A DNA stretch of 64,000 bases from Bacteroidota bacterium. GTDB lineage: Bacteria; Bacteroidota; Bacteroidia; JAHEXY01. Both the position numbers and the translations under genes were made by a program. Where the stretch lies: the NCBI GenBank assembly GCA_023251875.1, contig JAHEXY010000001.1, positions 310,001-374,000 on the forward strand, given 5' to 3'. The notes beneath the pieces are model-generated. The model had not been told where the DNA came from, did not search any database, and was given only the letters and a program-made list of their open reading frames with translations. Positions 18,528 through 27,817 of this stretch are shown in pieces; position 1 is the stretch's first letter; the number at the start of each line of letters is the position of its first letter.

Positions 18528-21500
18528 TTAATTTGTTTCAAATTCTTTTAAAAGTAAATTCACATCTGCCTCAGAAAGTTGTGAAACCATTTCTTCTACT
18601 TCTGGTTTATTTTCCGGAGTATTTTCAATTTCTTTATTCTCGAAGTTTTTATAAATAAATTCAGATAAAGCTATGATGGTAGGATATTGAAAAACAACTG
18701 TTGGTTGTAATTTTATATCAAATGCTTTTGATAATACATTTTTTAGTTCCACTGCTGATAAAGAATCAAATCCCAATTCATTAAATGGAATTTCAGTATC
18801 AATTTTATGAGATTCATCATAACCAAGTATTCGGGCTGATTCAGATTGTAAAAATGAAAGAATCAGTTTTTTCTTTTCTTCGTTTCCGGCAGAATTTAAT
18901 TTTGGAATAATATCATAGGTTCTTTCTTGATCTTTTGCGGCCTTTGCTAAATTGGAATTTGCCGGCACAATCCATTGTTGGCCTAAAGGCAAAATCTTCT
19001 TATACTTATCCCAATTTATATCTACGGCAATAATTTGTTCTTGTTCTGTTTTTAAAGCAAAATCCAGAATCTCTTTTCCTTTAGCCGGAGCAATTGCACT
19101 TAACCCAATCTGCTCATATTTTTTAAGATCGCTATTGGCATGCGCCATACCCACTTCCGACCATGGCCCCCAGTTGATAGTAGTACAAGCCATGCCATTA
19201 AATTTTCTGAAAGAAACTAAAGCGTCCAGAAAGGCATTTGCGGAAGCATAATTTCCCTGTGCGGGAGAACCCATACAAGAAGCAATGGAAGAATAAGTAA
19301 GGAAGTAATCTAAATTATAATTCTCGGTTAATTCATGAAGATTCCAGGTTCCCTGTACTTTAGGTTTTAAAACTTTAATAAATCGGCTTTCATCCATATG
19401 TTCAAGGATGCCATCATCCAATACTCCAGCTGCGTGAAATATTCCTTTAACGGCTGGCATTACAGATTGAATTTCATCTAAACTTTTTTTCAATCCTTCT
19501 TTATCGCATATATCTACTGAAAATGTTTGAACATTAATAGAAGCTTTTCTCCATTTATCTAATTGCATATTTTGTTCTGCTGAAGGATGCTTTCTTCCCA
19601 ATAAAACGATGTGCTTAGCTCCTCTTTCAATTAAATATTCTGTGGTAACTAGCCCAACGCCACCTAAGCCTCCGGTAATAATATAAGTAGAATCTCCATT
19701 AATTTTACGGTCATTATTTTTTTGCGTAATTATTACTTTGCCAATATGTTTGGCCTGAGACATAAAACGAAAAGCCTCTCGTGAATTTTCAATTTCAAAA
19801 GATTGATAAGGTAGATAGGCCAGGGCCTCAGCTTCAAACTCCGTATTTAATTCAGTAAACATATTATGAATGAAAGCCGGTTCCTGCTGAGCTACTTCTG
19901 CTAAATCAAACGGTAAATAGTTAAATTCCTTATTTAGTTCTTTAATCTTTTCAGGGCTCCAGATTTCTGCCTTACCCATTTCTAAGAAATATCCATTTTC
20001 TGCAATGCAATTAAAACTACCGGAAAGCGCTTTACCGGTAAGTGAATTTAGAATAATATCAACACCTCTTTCATTAGTGAATTTTTTGATGTAATTCTCA
20101 AAATCTGTATTTCTTGAATCCATTATGTGCTTAACACCTAATTGCTTTAAAAAGGATCTTTTCTTTTCGCTTCCAGCGGTTGCATAAATTTCTGCCCCTA
20201 CTAGTTTAGCAATTTTAACTGCGGCAAATCCAACTCCTCCTGTTGCTGCATGAATCAAAATTTTATCGCCTTTCTTTATTTTAGCAAGATGTTTTAAAGC
20301 ATACCATGCAGTTAAATACACAATAGGCAAAGTAGCTGCTTGATGGAAAGTAAAGTTTTTAGGTTTTCTAATCACAAATTTTTGTTGGGCTTGTACATAC
20401 TTTGCAAAACCACCCATTGTACCAAAGGCCATTACTTCATCTCCCGGCTTTAATTCAGTAACTAACTTACCTACTTTAGTAATAATTCCTGCACACTCGC
20501 TTCCGGGTAAACCCGGATCACCCGGATATTGGCCTAGGCAATTTAAAACATCTCTAAAATTTAATCCCGCAGCTTTAACCAATATTTCAACCTCAGTATC
20601 TTCGATATTTTTTCTTTCACATTTTTCCAATGCCAAATTATCAAAAGTGCCTCGCTGAGTTATGTTTAAATAATAAGATTCAGAGTTGGGTATTGAAAGT
20701 GATTTACGATTTGAAATACTTCTATATTCAATTTTTTGATTGTAAACAGTATTTTGCCTTAGGGCAATATGTTGCTTTTGATTAACATTTAAAATTTCAT
20801 TTACTAATTGGTTTTGTTCTTCTATGTAATTTTCATCTGATATATCTATCATTTGGAAATGAATGTCAGCATGCTCAAGAGGTATAACATTGCCTAAACC
20901 CCAGGCAAGAGAAGATTGAATTGCAGGACGTTGATCAAAAGCTTCTATTGTAAAAGCTCCCTTAGTAACCATATATAAATAAGCTTCAATTTGCTTTTGG
21001 CTTAATGTTTTAACCAGATTTAAACAGCTTAAAACAGAATAATGCAAATTACCATTTACAGTTTCAAATAGAGAATTATCAAAGCTCCAAAGGTTAATTA
21101 TGCCAACTGCGCTTAATTTTAGCTTATTAAATAGTTCATTATAATGACTCAAATTAAGCGGATCAATAACTATTTCAGAATTTAAAATTTTAAATTCCTT
21201 TCCTGCATTTACCAAATAACAAGTTTTACCATAATTTTCTAATTTACTCTTAAGCTGGCTTCCCCAATTGCTTGAGTCATTAAAAATCAAGATGTCATTT
21301 GCTGATAATGGAAGCTTAAAAATATCCTTATCTGTTGCTAAAGCTTTCCATTGAATATTGTAAATGCTTTGCTGCATAAAATCTTTATTCAGATGTTGCT
21401 TTAAGGCAGAATGCTTCATGGCTTTACATGAAAAACCTTGCATAAACAATATCAAATTTCCATCTTCATCTTTAACAGTAATATCACCTTTAATTATGTT

Positions 21501-24500
21501 ATCCTCTTCAAAATGCTCTAAAGAAAAATAAGTCCACACATTTCCCTTCAAATTTTTATATTGAGTCAACGACTGAATATGAATTGGAAGATAAAGGCTG
21601 TTAATTTGTTCAGCCATTCTATGCTTTAATATGTATGCAGCAGGAATTTGAAAACATGCATCCAAAAAAGATGGATGTAGGTTATATTTAGATTCATCTT
21701 CAGGAATGCTCATTTTTCCAATAGCATCTTGATCAGACCACCAAACTTGCTCTACAATTCTAAATTTATTCTTATAAACTAAACCTAATTGATCAGAAAC
21801 TCCGTAAAACTCCATTCCTGATCGGCTGCCATTACTCTTAGAAATTATTTCACTTTCATTAAAAATAGTTACACTTGACTTTTCTGTTTTTACTAACTTT
21901 AAATTAGCATGCTCAATCCAATTCAACTTTTCATTTTCATCAGTTGATTGACTATATAATTTTAACTGATATTTATCCTTCTCTAAAGCTTGTGCAACGA
22001 AATAAACTTTTCTATTCTCTTCTTCCTGAAGGGTAATAGCCTGCAGAATTAACATATCCTGTACAGAGAAATCATTATTATCAAATATTTGATTTCCTAT
22101 TTCAATAGCTGCCTCTACCATTAAAGCACCCGGCACTACATTAGCACCATGCACAACGTGATCTCTTATATATGGATATTTTTCTAAATTAAAATCTGTT
22201 GTAAATTGAATATCTGAAATAGGAGAAGAAATTCTTTGGTCAACTAAAGGGAATTTTGAATTTACAGAAGAAACAGTAGGTTGTATGCTTTTATTAACCA
22301 GCTTCCAAAATTTCTTTTTTTGAAAAGGATATCCGGGAATTTGAATTTTATTATAGGTATTTTCATAAAAATTATTCCATACAACATTAACGCCTTTTAC
22401 ATATAACTGGCTTAAGCTGCTTATAAGTTGACTATTATCTGATAGGCCCCTCTTAAGTGTAGAAATTAAGGTAATTTCTTTATCATCTATATTTTGCTTA
22501 ACCAAGCCTAATAAAGTTGCATTTGGCCCTACTTCAATTAAGGTGTTGATTCCAATTTTTTTTAGATTTAGTACTGATTTCTCAAATTGAACAGCCTGTC
22601 TGATATGATTTCGCCAATACTTAGGGTTTGACATTTCATCTGCCGAAACAATCATCCCATTCACATTTGATATAATTTGTATACTAGGTAGGTTAAATTG
22701 AATTGTTTGTGCGAAGCTCTCAAACTCATCTAAAATAGAATCCATCAGATAAGAATGAAAAGCATGTGATACATTTAAAACTATACATCTTATATTAGAA
22801 GCTCCCAGTAATGACGTTAATTTTTGAATCGCATCTTTTTCCCCTGCCAGCGTAACATTCTCATTAGAATTAATTGCAGCAATATTTATTCGATCATTAA
22901 ATTTTAAAATATAAGGCTGTAAATCTTTTTCACTTAAAAAGACATTAACCATAGCACCATTATTGGGTAGTTGCTGCATTAATTGTCCACGCTTGCAAAT
23001 TAATTTTAATCCGTCTTCCAGACTAAATACTCCTGCAATACATGCAGCCACATATTCCCCAACGCTATGCCCCATCACAGATGAAGGATAAACGCCCCAG
23101 TGCTCCCATAATTTTGCTAAAGAATATTCTACACAAAAAAGTGCAGGTTGAGTAAATTGCGTTTGAGATAGTGTTGATTCTAAAGCCTCAGAAGCATAAA
23201 TTAATTCTAATAACGAAGCATTGCCATAAAGCTGCATTAAACGGTCACACTCATCTAACTGATTTTTAAAAAATGTATTGGCATTATACAATTCTTTAGC
23301 CATTCCAATATACTGAGCGCCTTGTCCGGTAAATAGAAAAGCAATTTTTAATGAAGTATTTACTTTTGTTTCAAGATAATTTTTATTAGGCTTTCCTTCT
23401 TTTTTGGCAAGTAGAGTATTGTATATTTCCTCTTTGTTTTTTCCTTGTATTGCCAACCTATGAATAAAGTTGGGATTAACTACATTAGAAGTAAAACATA
23501 AATCGGTAATATTTAAAGAAGGATTTTTTTCAAAATATACTACATAATTATCAACATATTCTTTTATAGCTTCTTCGGATTTTGCAGAAATAGTTAAAAG
23601 ACAAGGTTTTTTATTTTCATTTAAAGTTTTAATCTTATTATCGGGGGCCTCTTGTAATACTAAGTGGCAATTTGTGCCGCTAAAACCAAAAGAACTAACA
23701 CCCGCAATTCTTGGTTTTCCCTTACTTTCCCATGGAGTTAGTGCTTTTGTAATTTCAATTGGAAATTCACTCCATGGTATATGAGGATTTTGTTGATTTA
23801 AATGTAAATGTGCAGGTATTTGTTTATGTTGAAGCGATAGAATGACTTTAAATAATCCGGCCATACCAGCAGCATGTTCTGCATGGCCAACATTGGTTTT
23901 AACAGCACCTAACAAAAGCTTATTTTTATTATCCCTCTCTTTAAGTAAAACATTACTCAAAGCTTTAACTTCTATCAGATCACCTAAACTGGTTCCTGTT
24001 CCATGAGCTTCTAAATAATCAACCTCTTTGCCTTTAATTCCTGCATTTTTTAGTGCTGTTGAAATAACTTCTTCTTGTGCCTTACCATTAGGCGCAGTTA
24101 AGCCATTACTTTTACCATCTTGATTAGAAGCAGATCCTTTAATGATAGCAAGTATATTATCATTATCTTTTATAGCATCCGACAATCTTTTTAAAACAAC
24201 AATTCCACAACCCTCTCCCCGGCCATAGCCATCGGCATTAGCATCAAAGGTTTTACAAATACCATCAGGTGCTAAAGCTCTCAGCTTTGACAAGCCAATA
24301 GTAGCCTCAGCCGCTAATTGCAATAAAACGCCACCGGCTATAGCCATGTCGGCTTCTTGATTTCTTAAACTTTGACAGGCATAATGAACTGAAACTAATG
24401 ATGAAGAACAGGCTGTGTCAATAGAAATACACGGGCCCTGAAATCCAAATACATAAGAAATTCTACCGGATGCTGTACTGGCAGATGTGCCCGTTAAAGA

Positions 24501-25022
24501 ATAGGCATCAATTTTATTTCTGTCACCGGAATTAATAAAAGCATAATCAGAACTTCCAATTCCTATATAAACGGCAGTCTTACTTCCTTCCAGTTGATTA
24601 ATATTTAGTTTGGCATTTTCAAGAGCGCAGTAAGTAACTTCCAACAAAATTCTTTGCTGTGGGTCTAATGCTTCTGCCTCCATTGGTGACATGCCCCAAA
24701 ATGCAGCATCAAATAAATCTATGTTATCCAAGAAAGCGCCTTTCTTTACATAAGATTTACCTTTTGCATTGGGATCAGCATCATAAAAGCCTTCTAAGTT
24801 CCATCTCTCTGAAGGAATATCAGTAATTGCACACTTGCCATTTTTTAGTAAATCCCAAAATTGTTCAGGAGAATTACTGGAACCGGGAAATTTGCAACCC
24901 ATACCTATAATAGCAATAGGCTCTGGTGTTTTTAATGAACGTAATTCATTCTCTAGTCGTTCAATTTCTATAAAAGCACGCTTAACAACTGAAGTGTTTT
25001 CTTTTGCGTTAGAGTTAGTCAT
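18528..25022 (-). CDS. Polyketide synthase protein A: KS-AT-DH-ER-KR-ACP, sole AT of the line
   Basis: 2164 residues, one fully reducing module. KS (about 34-460; Cys 205 in 'DTACSSSLVSV'), AT (about 560-860; 'GHSVGEYVAA' nucleophile, 'HAFHSYLMDS' motif of malonyl-CoA-specific ATs), post-AT linker 'IPGYPFQKKKFW', DH (about 930-1210; intact 'HVVHGANVVP' and 'HPSFLDACFQ'), ER (about 1480-1790; 'HAATGGVGFAAVKIA'), KR (about 1800-1990; 'TGGLGGVG', 'LDDG' B-type motif, 'GNYASANAF'), ACP (Ser near 2087, 'LGFDSLSAVE'). C-terminal 'LSEADVNLLLKEFE' resembles a docking helix. It is the first gene of the operon and carries the only acyltransferase for five KS domains. It may load and extend a fatty-like chain, once or iteratively. 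One oddity: KS 'GDLIEV' instead of GDPIE. Confidence 0.93.
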   Translation of the reverse strand: MTNSNAKENTSVVKRAFIEIERLENELRSLKTPEPIAIIGMGCKFPGSSNSPEQFWDLLKNGKCAITDIPSERWNLEGFYDADPNAKGKSYVKKGAFLDNIDLFDAAFWGMSPMEAEALDPQQRILLEVTYCALENAKLNINQLEGSKTAVYIGIGSSDYAFINSGDRNKIDAYSLTGTSASTASGRISYVFGFQGPCISIDTACSSSLVSVHYACQSLRNQEADMAIAGGVLLQLAAEATIGLSKLRALAPDGICKTFDANADGYGRGEGCGIVVLKRLSDAIKDNDNILAIIKGSASNQDGKSNGLTAPNGKAQEEVISTALKNAGIKGKEVDYLEAHGTGTSLGDLIEVKALSNVLLKERDNKNKLLLGAVKTNVGHAEHAAGMAGLFKVILSLQHKQIPAHLHLNQQNPHIPWSEFPIEITKALTPWESKGKPRIAGVSSFGFSGTNCHLVLQEAPDNKIKTLNENKKPCLLTISAKSEEAIKEYVDNYVVYFEKNPSLNITDLCFTSNVVNPNFIHRLAIQGKNKEEIYNTLLAKKEGKPNKNYLETKVNTSLKIAFLFTGQGAQYIGMAKELYNANTFFKNQLDECDRLMQLYGNASLLELIYASEALESTLSQTQFTQPALFCVEYSLAKLWEHWGVYPSSVMGHSVGEYVAACIAGVFSLEDGLKLICKRGQLMQQLPNNGAMVNVFLSEKDLQPYILKFNDRINIAAINSNENVTLAGEKDAIQKLTSLLGASNIRCIVLNVSHAFHSYLMDSILDEFESFAQTIQFNLPSIQIISNVNGMIVSADEMSNPKYWRNHIRQAVQFEKSVLNLKKIGINTLIEVGPNATLLGLVKQNIDDKEITLISTLKRGLSDNSQLISSLSQLYVKGVNVVWNNFYENTYNKIQIPGYPFQKKKFWKLVNKSIQPTVSSVNSKFPLVDQRISSPISDIQFTTDFNLEKYPYIRDHVVHGANVVPGALMVEAAIEIGNQIFDNNDFSVQDMLILQAITLQEEENRKVYFVAQALEKDKYQLKLYSQSTDENEKLNWIEHANLKLVKTEKSSVTIFNESEIISKSNGSRSGMEFYGVSDQLGLVYKNKFRIVEQVWWSDQDAIGKMSIPEDESKYNLHPSFLDACFQIPAAYILKHRMAEQINSLYLPIHIQSLTQYKNLKGNVWTYFSLEHFEEDNIIKGDITVKDEDGNLILFMQGFSCKAMKHSALKQHLNKDFMQQSIYNIQWKALATDKDIFKLPLSANDILIFNDSSNWGSQLKSKLENYGKTCYLVNAGKEFKILNSEIVIDPLNLSHYNELFNKLKLSAVGIINLWSFDNSLFETVNGNLHYSVLSCLNLVKTLSQKQIEAYLYMVTKGAFTIEAFDQRPAIQSSLAWGLGNVIPLEHADIHFQMIDISDENYIEEQNQLVNEILNVNQKQHIALRQNTVYNQKIEYRSISNRKSLSIPNSESYYLNITQRGTFDNLALEKCERKNIEDTEVEILVKAAGLNFRDVLNCLGQYPGDPGLPGSECAGIITKVGKLVTELKPGDEVMAFGTMGGFAKYVQAQQKFVIRKPKNFTFHQAATLPIVYLTAWYALKHLAKIKKGDKILIHAATGGVGFAAVKIAKLVGAEIYATAGSEKKRSFLKQLGVKHIMDSRNTDFENYIKKFTNERGVDIILNSLTGKALSGSFNCIAENGYFLEMGKAEIWSPEKIKELNKEFNYLPFDLAEVAQQEPAFIHNMFTELNTEFEAEALAYLPYQSFEIENSREAFRFMSQAKHIGKVIITQKNNDRKINGDSTYIITGGLGGVGLVTTEYLIERGAKHIVLLGRKHPSAEQNMQLDKWRKASINVQTFSVDICDKEGLKKSLDEIQSVMPAVKGIFHAAGVLDDGILEHMDESRFIKVLKPKVQGTWNLHELTENYNLDYFLTYSSIASCMGSPAQGNYASANAFLDALVSFRKFNGMACTTINWGPWSEVGMAHANSDLKKYEQIGLSAIAPAKGKEILDFALKTEQEQIIAVDINWDKYKKILPLGQQWIVPANSNLAKAAKDQERTYDIIPKLNSAGNEEKKKLILSFLQSESARILGYDESHKIDTEIPFNELGFDSLSAVELKNVLSKAFDIKLQPTVVFQYPTIIALSEFIYKNFENKEIENTPENKPEVEEMVSQLSEADVNLLLKEFETN

Positions 25023-25386
25023 CGGGGGAATTATATTTATTTAATTTCTCAAATTACAATTTCTCTACTTCTTCATTGCTGACATTCATGACAACATTAT
25101 TGCAACAAGAAGTTGCTATACATGAGAGATAGGGGTTTTGGTTCAAATGCCCTCCCTTAAAAGAGAATTTAGAAGCAAAATACCCCGTTCAGATTGCTAA
25201 GAATAATACAAAATTTTTTAAAAATCAGACTCTATAACGGTTGGTGTGGGTAAGAATAAAAATGATTTAAACAACTAAAATATAGCACATTGCATACGCT
25301 AGGCTATGCCTGATGTCTATTATTAATTGGCATCTTGCCAAAATAAAAAAAGATTATTTTATGCAATTCGTGTCTGTAAAAACACA
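25023..25386. other. Intergenic region upstream of the PKS operon
   Basis: 364 bp without a gene; it must contain the PKS promoter (leftward) and the end of the cysN transcript. No exact TAnnTTTG box was found on the minus strand. Small hairpins are possible, for example TTGGCA-TCT-TGCCAA at 25327-25341 and GCATA...TATGC near 25290, but neither is followed by a T-run in the cysN direction. Nothing else recognised. Confidence 0.5.
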
Positions 25387-26697
25387 CTAAATAATCATCC
25401 CCGCAGCAACGGTTTCATTGGTAGCTTCATCAATTAATATTACACTTCCTGTAATACGATTGGTTTTATAGCTGTCGTAAAATAATGGTTGGGTAGTACG
25501 TAAAGAAACTCTGGCAATATCATTTAAGCCAATAGATTTATCATCTTCGATGCGGCTCAATGTATTAATATTCATTTTGTATTTTACTTCTTTAACCATG
25601 CATTTTGCAGATTTGGTTGTATGCATGATTGCATATTTTCCACCGGGAATCATTTTCTTTTCATGCATCCAACACATCATCATTTCTATGTCTTGGCTTA
25701 CTTTGGGTTGGTTATTTACCCGCACAATCATATCGCCACGGCTAATGTCGATATTGTCTTCTAACACAATAGTAACTGACATAGGGGCAAATGCTTCTTT
25801 TACCGGACCATCAAAAGTATCAACAGATTTAATTTTTGTTGTAAAGCCGGAAGGCAATACCATTACTTCTTCTCCCGGACGATAAATACCACCTGCAATA
25901 CGGCCTGCATAGCCACGGTAATCATGGTATTCTTCTGTTTGAGGGCGAATTACATATTGTACAGCAAAACGAGAATCGATATGATTGGTATCACTGGCAA
26001 TATGTATGGTTTCGAGCAAATACATAAGTGTTAAGCCTTGGTACCAATTCATTTTTTCAGATCTATAAACAACATTGTCTCCTTTTAATGCACTAATCGG
26101 AATGTAATGAATATCCTGAATATCCAATTTTGAAGAAAAAGCCTCAAAGTCTTTCTTAATTTTTTCAAATACTTCTTGGCTGTAATTCACCAAATCCATT
26201 TTATTGATACAAATAGCAATGTGTGGGATTTTTAAAAGCGATGCAATAAAAGCATGTCGTAATGTTTGTTCAACAACACCATGACGCGCATCAACAAGAA
26301 TGATGGCAAGATTTGCAGTAGAGGCTCCTGTAACCATGTTACGTGTATACTGTATATGCCCGGGAGTATCAGCAATAATAAACTTACGTTTAGGTGTAGA
26401 AAAATAACGGTAGGCAACATCAATGGTAATGCCCTGTTCACGCTCTGCACGCAAGCCATCAGTAAGCAATGCAAGGTTGATGGTTTCATCACCTTTTAAA
26501 TCACTTGCACGTTGCAATTCATCTATTTGATCTTGAAAAATAGATTTGCTGTCGTAAAGCAAACGACCTATCAATGTACTTTTTCCATCATCAACACTAC
26601 CTGCCGTTGTAAAACGTAAAAGCTCCATATTTAAATAAGCCTTTGAGTCAAATTCCTCTTGCACTTCAGTTGTTGTATGTCCGTTGGGTTTATTCAT
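25387..26697 (-). CDS. cysN: Sulfate adenylyltransferase subunit 1 (GTPase)
   Basis: 436 residues. EF-Tu-like GTPase with G1 'GSVDDGKSTLIGRLL' (near 33-47), switch II 'DTPGH' (near 110) and 'NKMDLV' (near 165), followed by two beta-barrel domains. Together with CysD it makes adenosine 5'-phosphosulfate from ATP and sulfate, with GTP hydrolysis driving the reaction. Length fits CysN without a fused CysC kinase. It follows cysD by 128 bp; the spacer holds two palindromes. No cysC, cysH or sulfite reductase is in the window, so the rest of the sulfate pathway must be elsewhere, or the APS serves another purpose such as sulfolipid formation. ATG start fits; an N-terminal extension of about 25 residues precedes the GTPase domain. 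Confidence 0.93.
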   Translation of the reverse strand: MNKPNGHTTTEVQEEFDSKAYLNMELLRFTTAGSVDDGKSTLIGRLLYDSKSIFQDQIDELQRASDLKGDETINLALLTDGLRAEREQGITIDVAYRYFSTPKRKFIIADTPGHIQYTRNMVTGASTANLAIILVDARHGVVEQTLRHAFIASLLKIPHIAICINKMDLVNYSQEVFEKIKKDFEAFSSKLDIQDIHYIPISALKGDNVVYRSEKMNWYQGLTLMYLLETIHIASDTNHIDSRFAVQYVIRPQTEEYHDYRGYAGRIAGGIYRPGEEVMVLPSGFTTKIKSVDTFDGPVKEAFAPMSVTIVLEDNIDISRGDMIVRVNNQPKVSQDIEMMMCWMHEKKMIPGGKYAIMHTTKSAKCMVKEVKYKMNINTLSRIEDDKSIGLNDIARVSLRTTQPLFYDSYKTNRITGSVILIDEATNETVAAGMII

Positions 26698-26725
26698 AAT
26701 CTCAGATATATTTCTAAATTATTTT

Positions 26726-26779
26726 GGGCTAAAGCCCATTCTTACTATTTATTTTCTTTCCACGACCTGAAGGTCGTGG
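26726..26779. repeat. REP-like pair of palindromes between cysD and cysN
   Basis: Two palindromes 22 bp apart: GGGCTAAAGCCC (26726-26737) and CCACGACCTGAAGGTCGTGG (26760-26779). Pairs of this style recur in intergenic spaces of Bacteroidota genomes and resemble REP elements mobilised by RAYT transposases; no RAYT gene is in the window. The second may also act as a stem in the cysDN mRNA. Confidence 0.5.
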
Positions 26780-26825
26780 CTATTTTTCATTTGCTAATTA
26801 TCACATCAGCTAATCATCCCATTCA

Positions 26826-27734
26826 TTAAAAATATCCTTCCTTCTTTCTATCCTCCATAGCTGCTTCTGAGCGTTTGTCGTCAGCACGAGTAGCACCACG
26901 TTCTGTGATTCTACTAATAGCAATTTCTTGTATAATATCAATTGGATTTGAAGCGGGAGATTCTACAGCGCCTGTGCATGTCATATCACCAATGGTTCTA
27001 AAACGTACTTGGTATTCTTTAATCACTTCATCGGGTTTCATATTGATGAAATCGGATTTAGCATACAGTACATTATCACGTTTAAAACAAAGGCGTTGAT
27101 GCGTAAAATAAATATTAGGCAATTCAATTTTTTCCATGGCTATGTATTGCCATACGTCAAGTTCTGTCCAATTACTAATAGGAAAGCAGCGAAAATGTTC
27201 TCCCACATTTTTTTTGCCATTAAAAATATTCCACAATTCAGGTCTTTGATTTTTTGGATCCCATTGGCCAAATTCATCTCTGTGCGAAAAGAAACGTTCT
27301 TTAGCTCTTGCTTTTTCCTCATCTCTGCGAGCACCACCAATACAAGCATCAAATTTAAATTCTGCAATGGTATCGAGTAGAGTAACGGTTTGTAATTTAT
27401 TTCTACTGGCATTGAATCCTTTTTCTTCAACAGCTCTACCTTGGTCAATAGCATCTTGCACAAATCTTCTAATTAACTTAGCTCCATGTTTTTCAGCCAA
27501 TTCATCCATAAAAACAATGGTTTCAGGAAAGTTATGGCCTGTATCAACATGTACCAATGGGAAAGGGCATTTAGCAGGAAAAAATGCTTTTCTAGCCAAA
27601 TGAAAAACCACAAGGGAATCTTTTCCCCCTGAAAATAAAAGAGCAGGCCTTTCAAATTGTGCAGCCACTTCACGCAAAACATAAATTGATTCTGCTTCTA
27701 ATTCTTTAAGGTGATTGAGGTTGTATGAGTTCAT
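26826..27734 (-). CDS. cysD: Sulfate adenylyltransferase subunit 2
   Basis: 302 residues, an ATP pyrophosphatase-fold enzyme. The PP-loop 'LLFSGGKDSLVVFHLA' lies near residue 33; 'HVDTGHNFPET' and 'GGARRDEEKARAKER' are family blocks; the C-terminus ends 'RKKEGYF' as usual for CysD. It catalyses adenylation of sulfate in a heterodimer with CysN, encoded just downstream. It starts about 80 bp after the phosphoglucomutase stop, separated by an A+T-rich spacer with a repeated 'AATTTGATAAT' word. Intact and of typical length. Confidence 0.95.
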   Translation of the reverse strand: MNSYNLNHLKELEAESIYVLREVAAQFERPALLFSGGKDSLVVFHLARKAFFPAKCPFPLVHVDTGHNFPETIVFMDELAEKHGAKLIRRFVQDAIDQGRAVEEKGFNASRNKLQTVTLLDTIAEFKFDACIGGARRDEEKARAKERFFSHRDEFGQWDPKNQRPELWNIFNGKKNVGEHFRCFPISNWTELDVWQYIAMEKIELPNIYFTHQRLCFKRDNVLYAKSDFINMKPDEVIKEYQVRFRTIGDMTCTGAVESPASNPIDIIQEIAISRITERGATRADDKRSEAAMEDRKKEGYF

Positions 27735-27736
27735 TT

Positions 27737-27778
27737 TAATTAATTTGATAATTTGATAATGAGGTAATTTGATAATGG
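27737..27778. repeat. Imperfect tandem AATTTGATAATG words
   Basis: The spacer between cysD and the phosphoglucomutase gene contains three copies of a word like AATTTGATAAT(G). Such shuffled short-word repeats also occur at two other intergenic sites in this window (AATAACTAATAACC type). No function is evident. Confidence 0.45.
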
Positions 27779-27817
27779 ATGAGAAAATTTTGTGTTTTTA
27801 TTTTCACATTTTCAAAT

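Noticed and set aside
7215-24500. Many plus-strand ORFs of 60-120 aa inside the PKS genes (for example 11272-11634 and 15561-15875)
   Set aside because: They lie opposite conserved PKS coding sequence, recur at the same place of each KS domain, and are antisense shadows of the KS motifs.
25258-25345. Riboswitch or terminator upstream of the PKS operon
   Set aside because: Only weak hairpins without a T-run on the relevant strand; nothing comparable to a known class.
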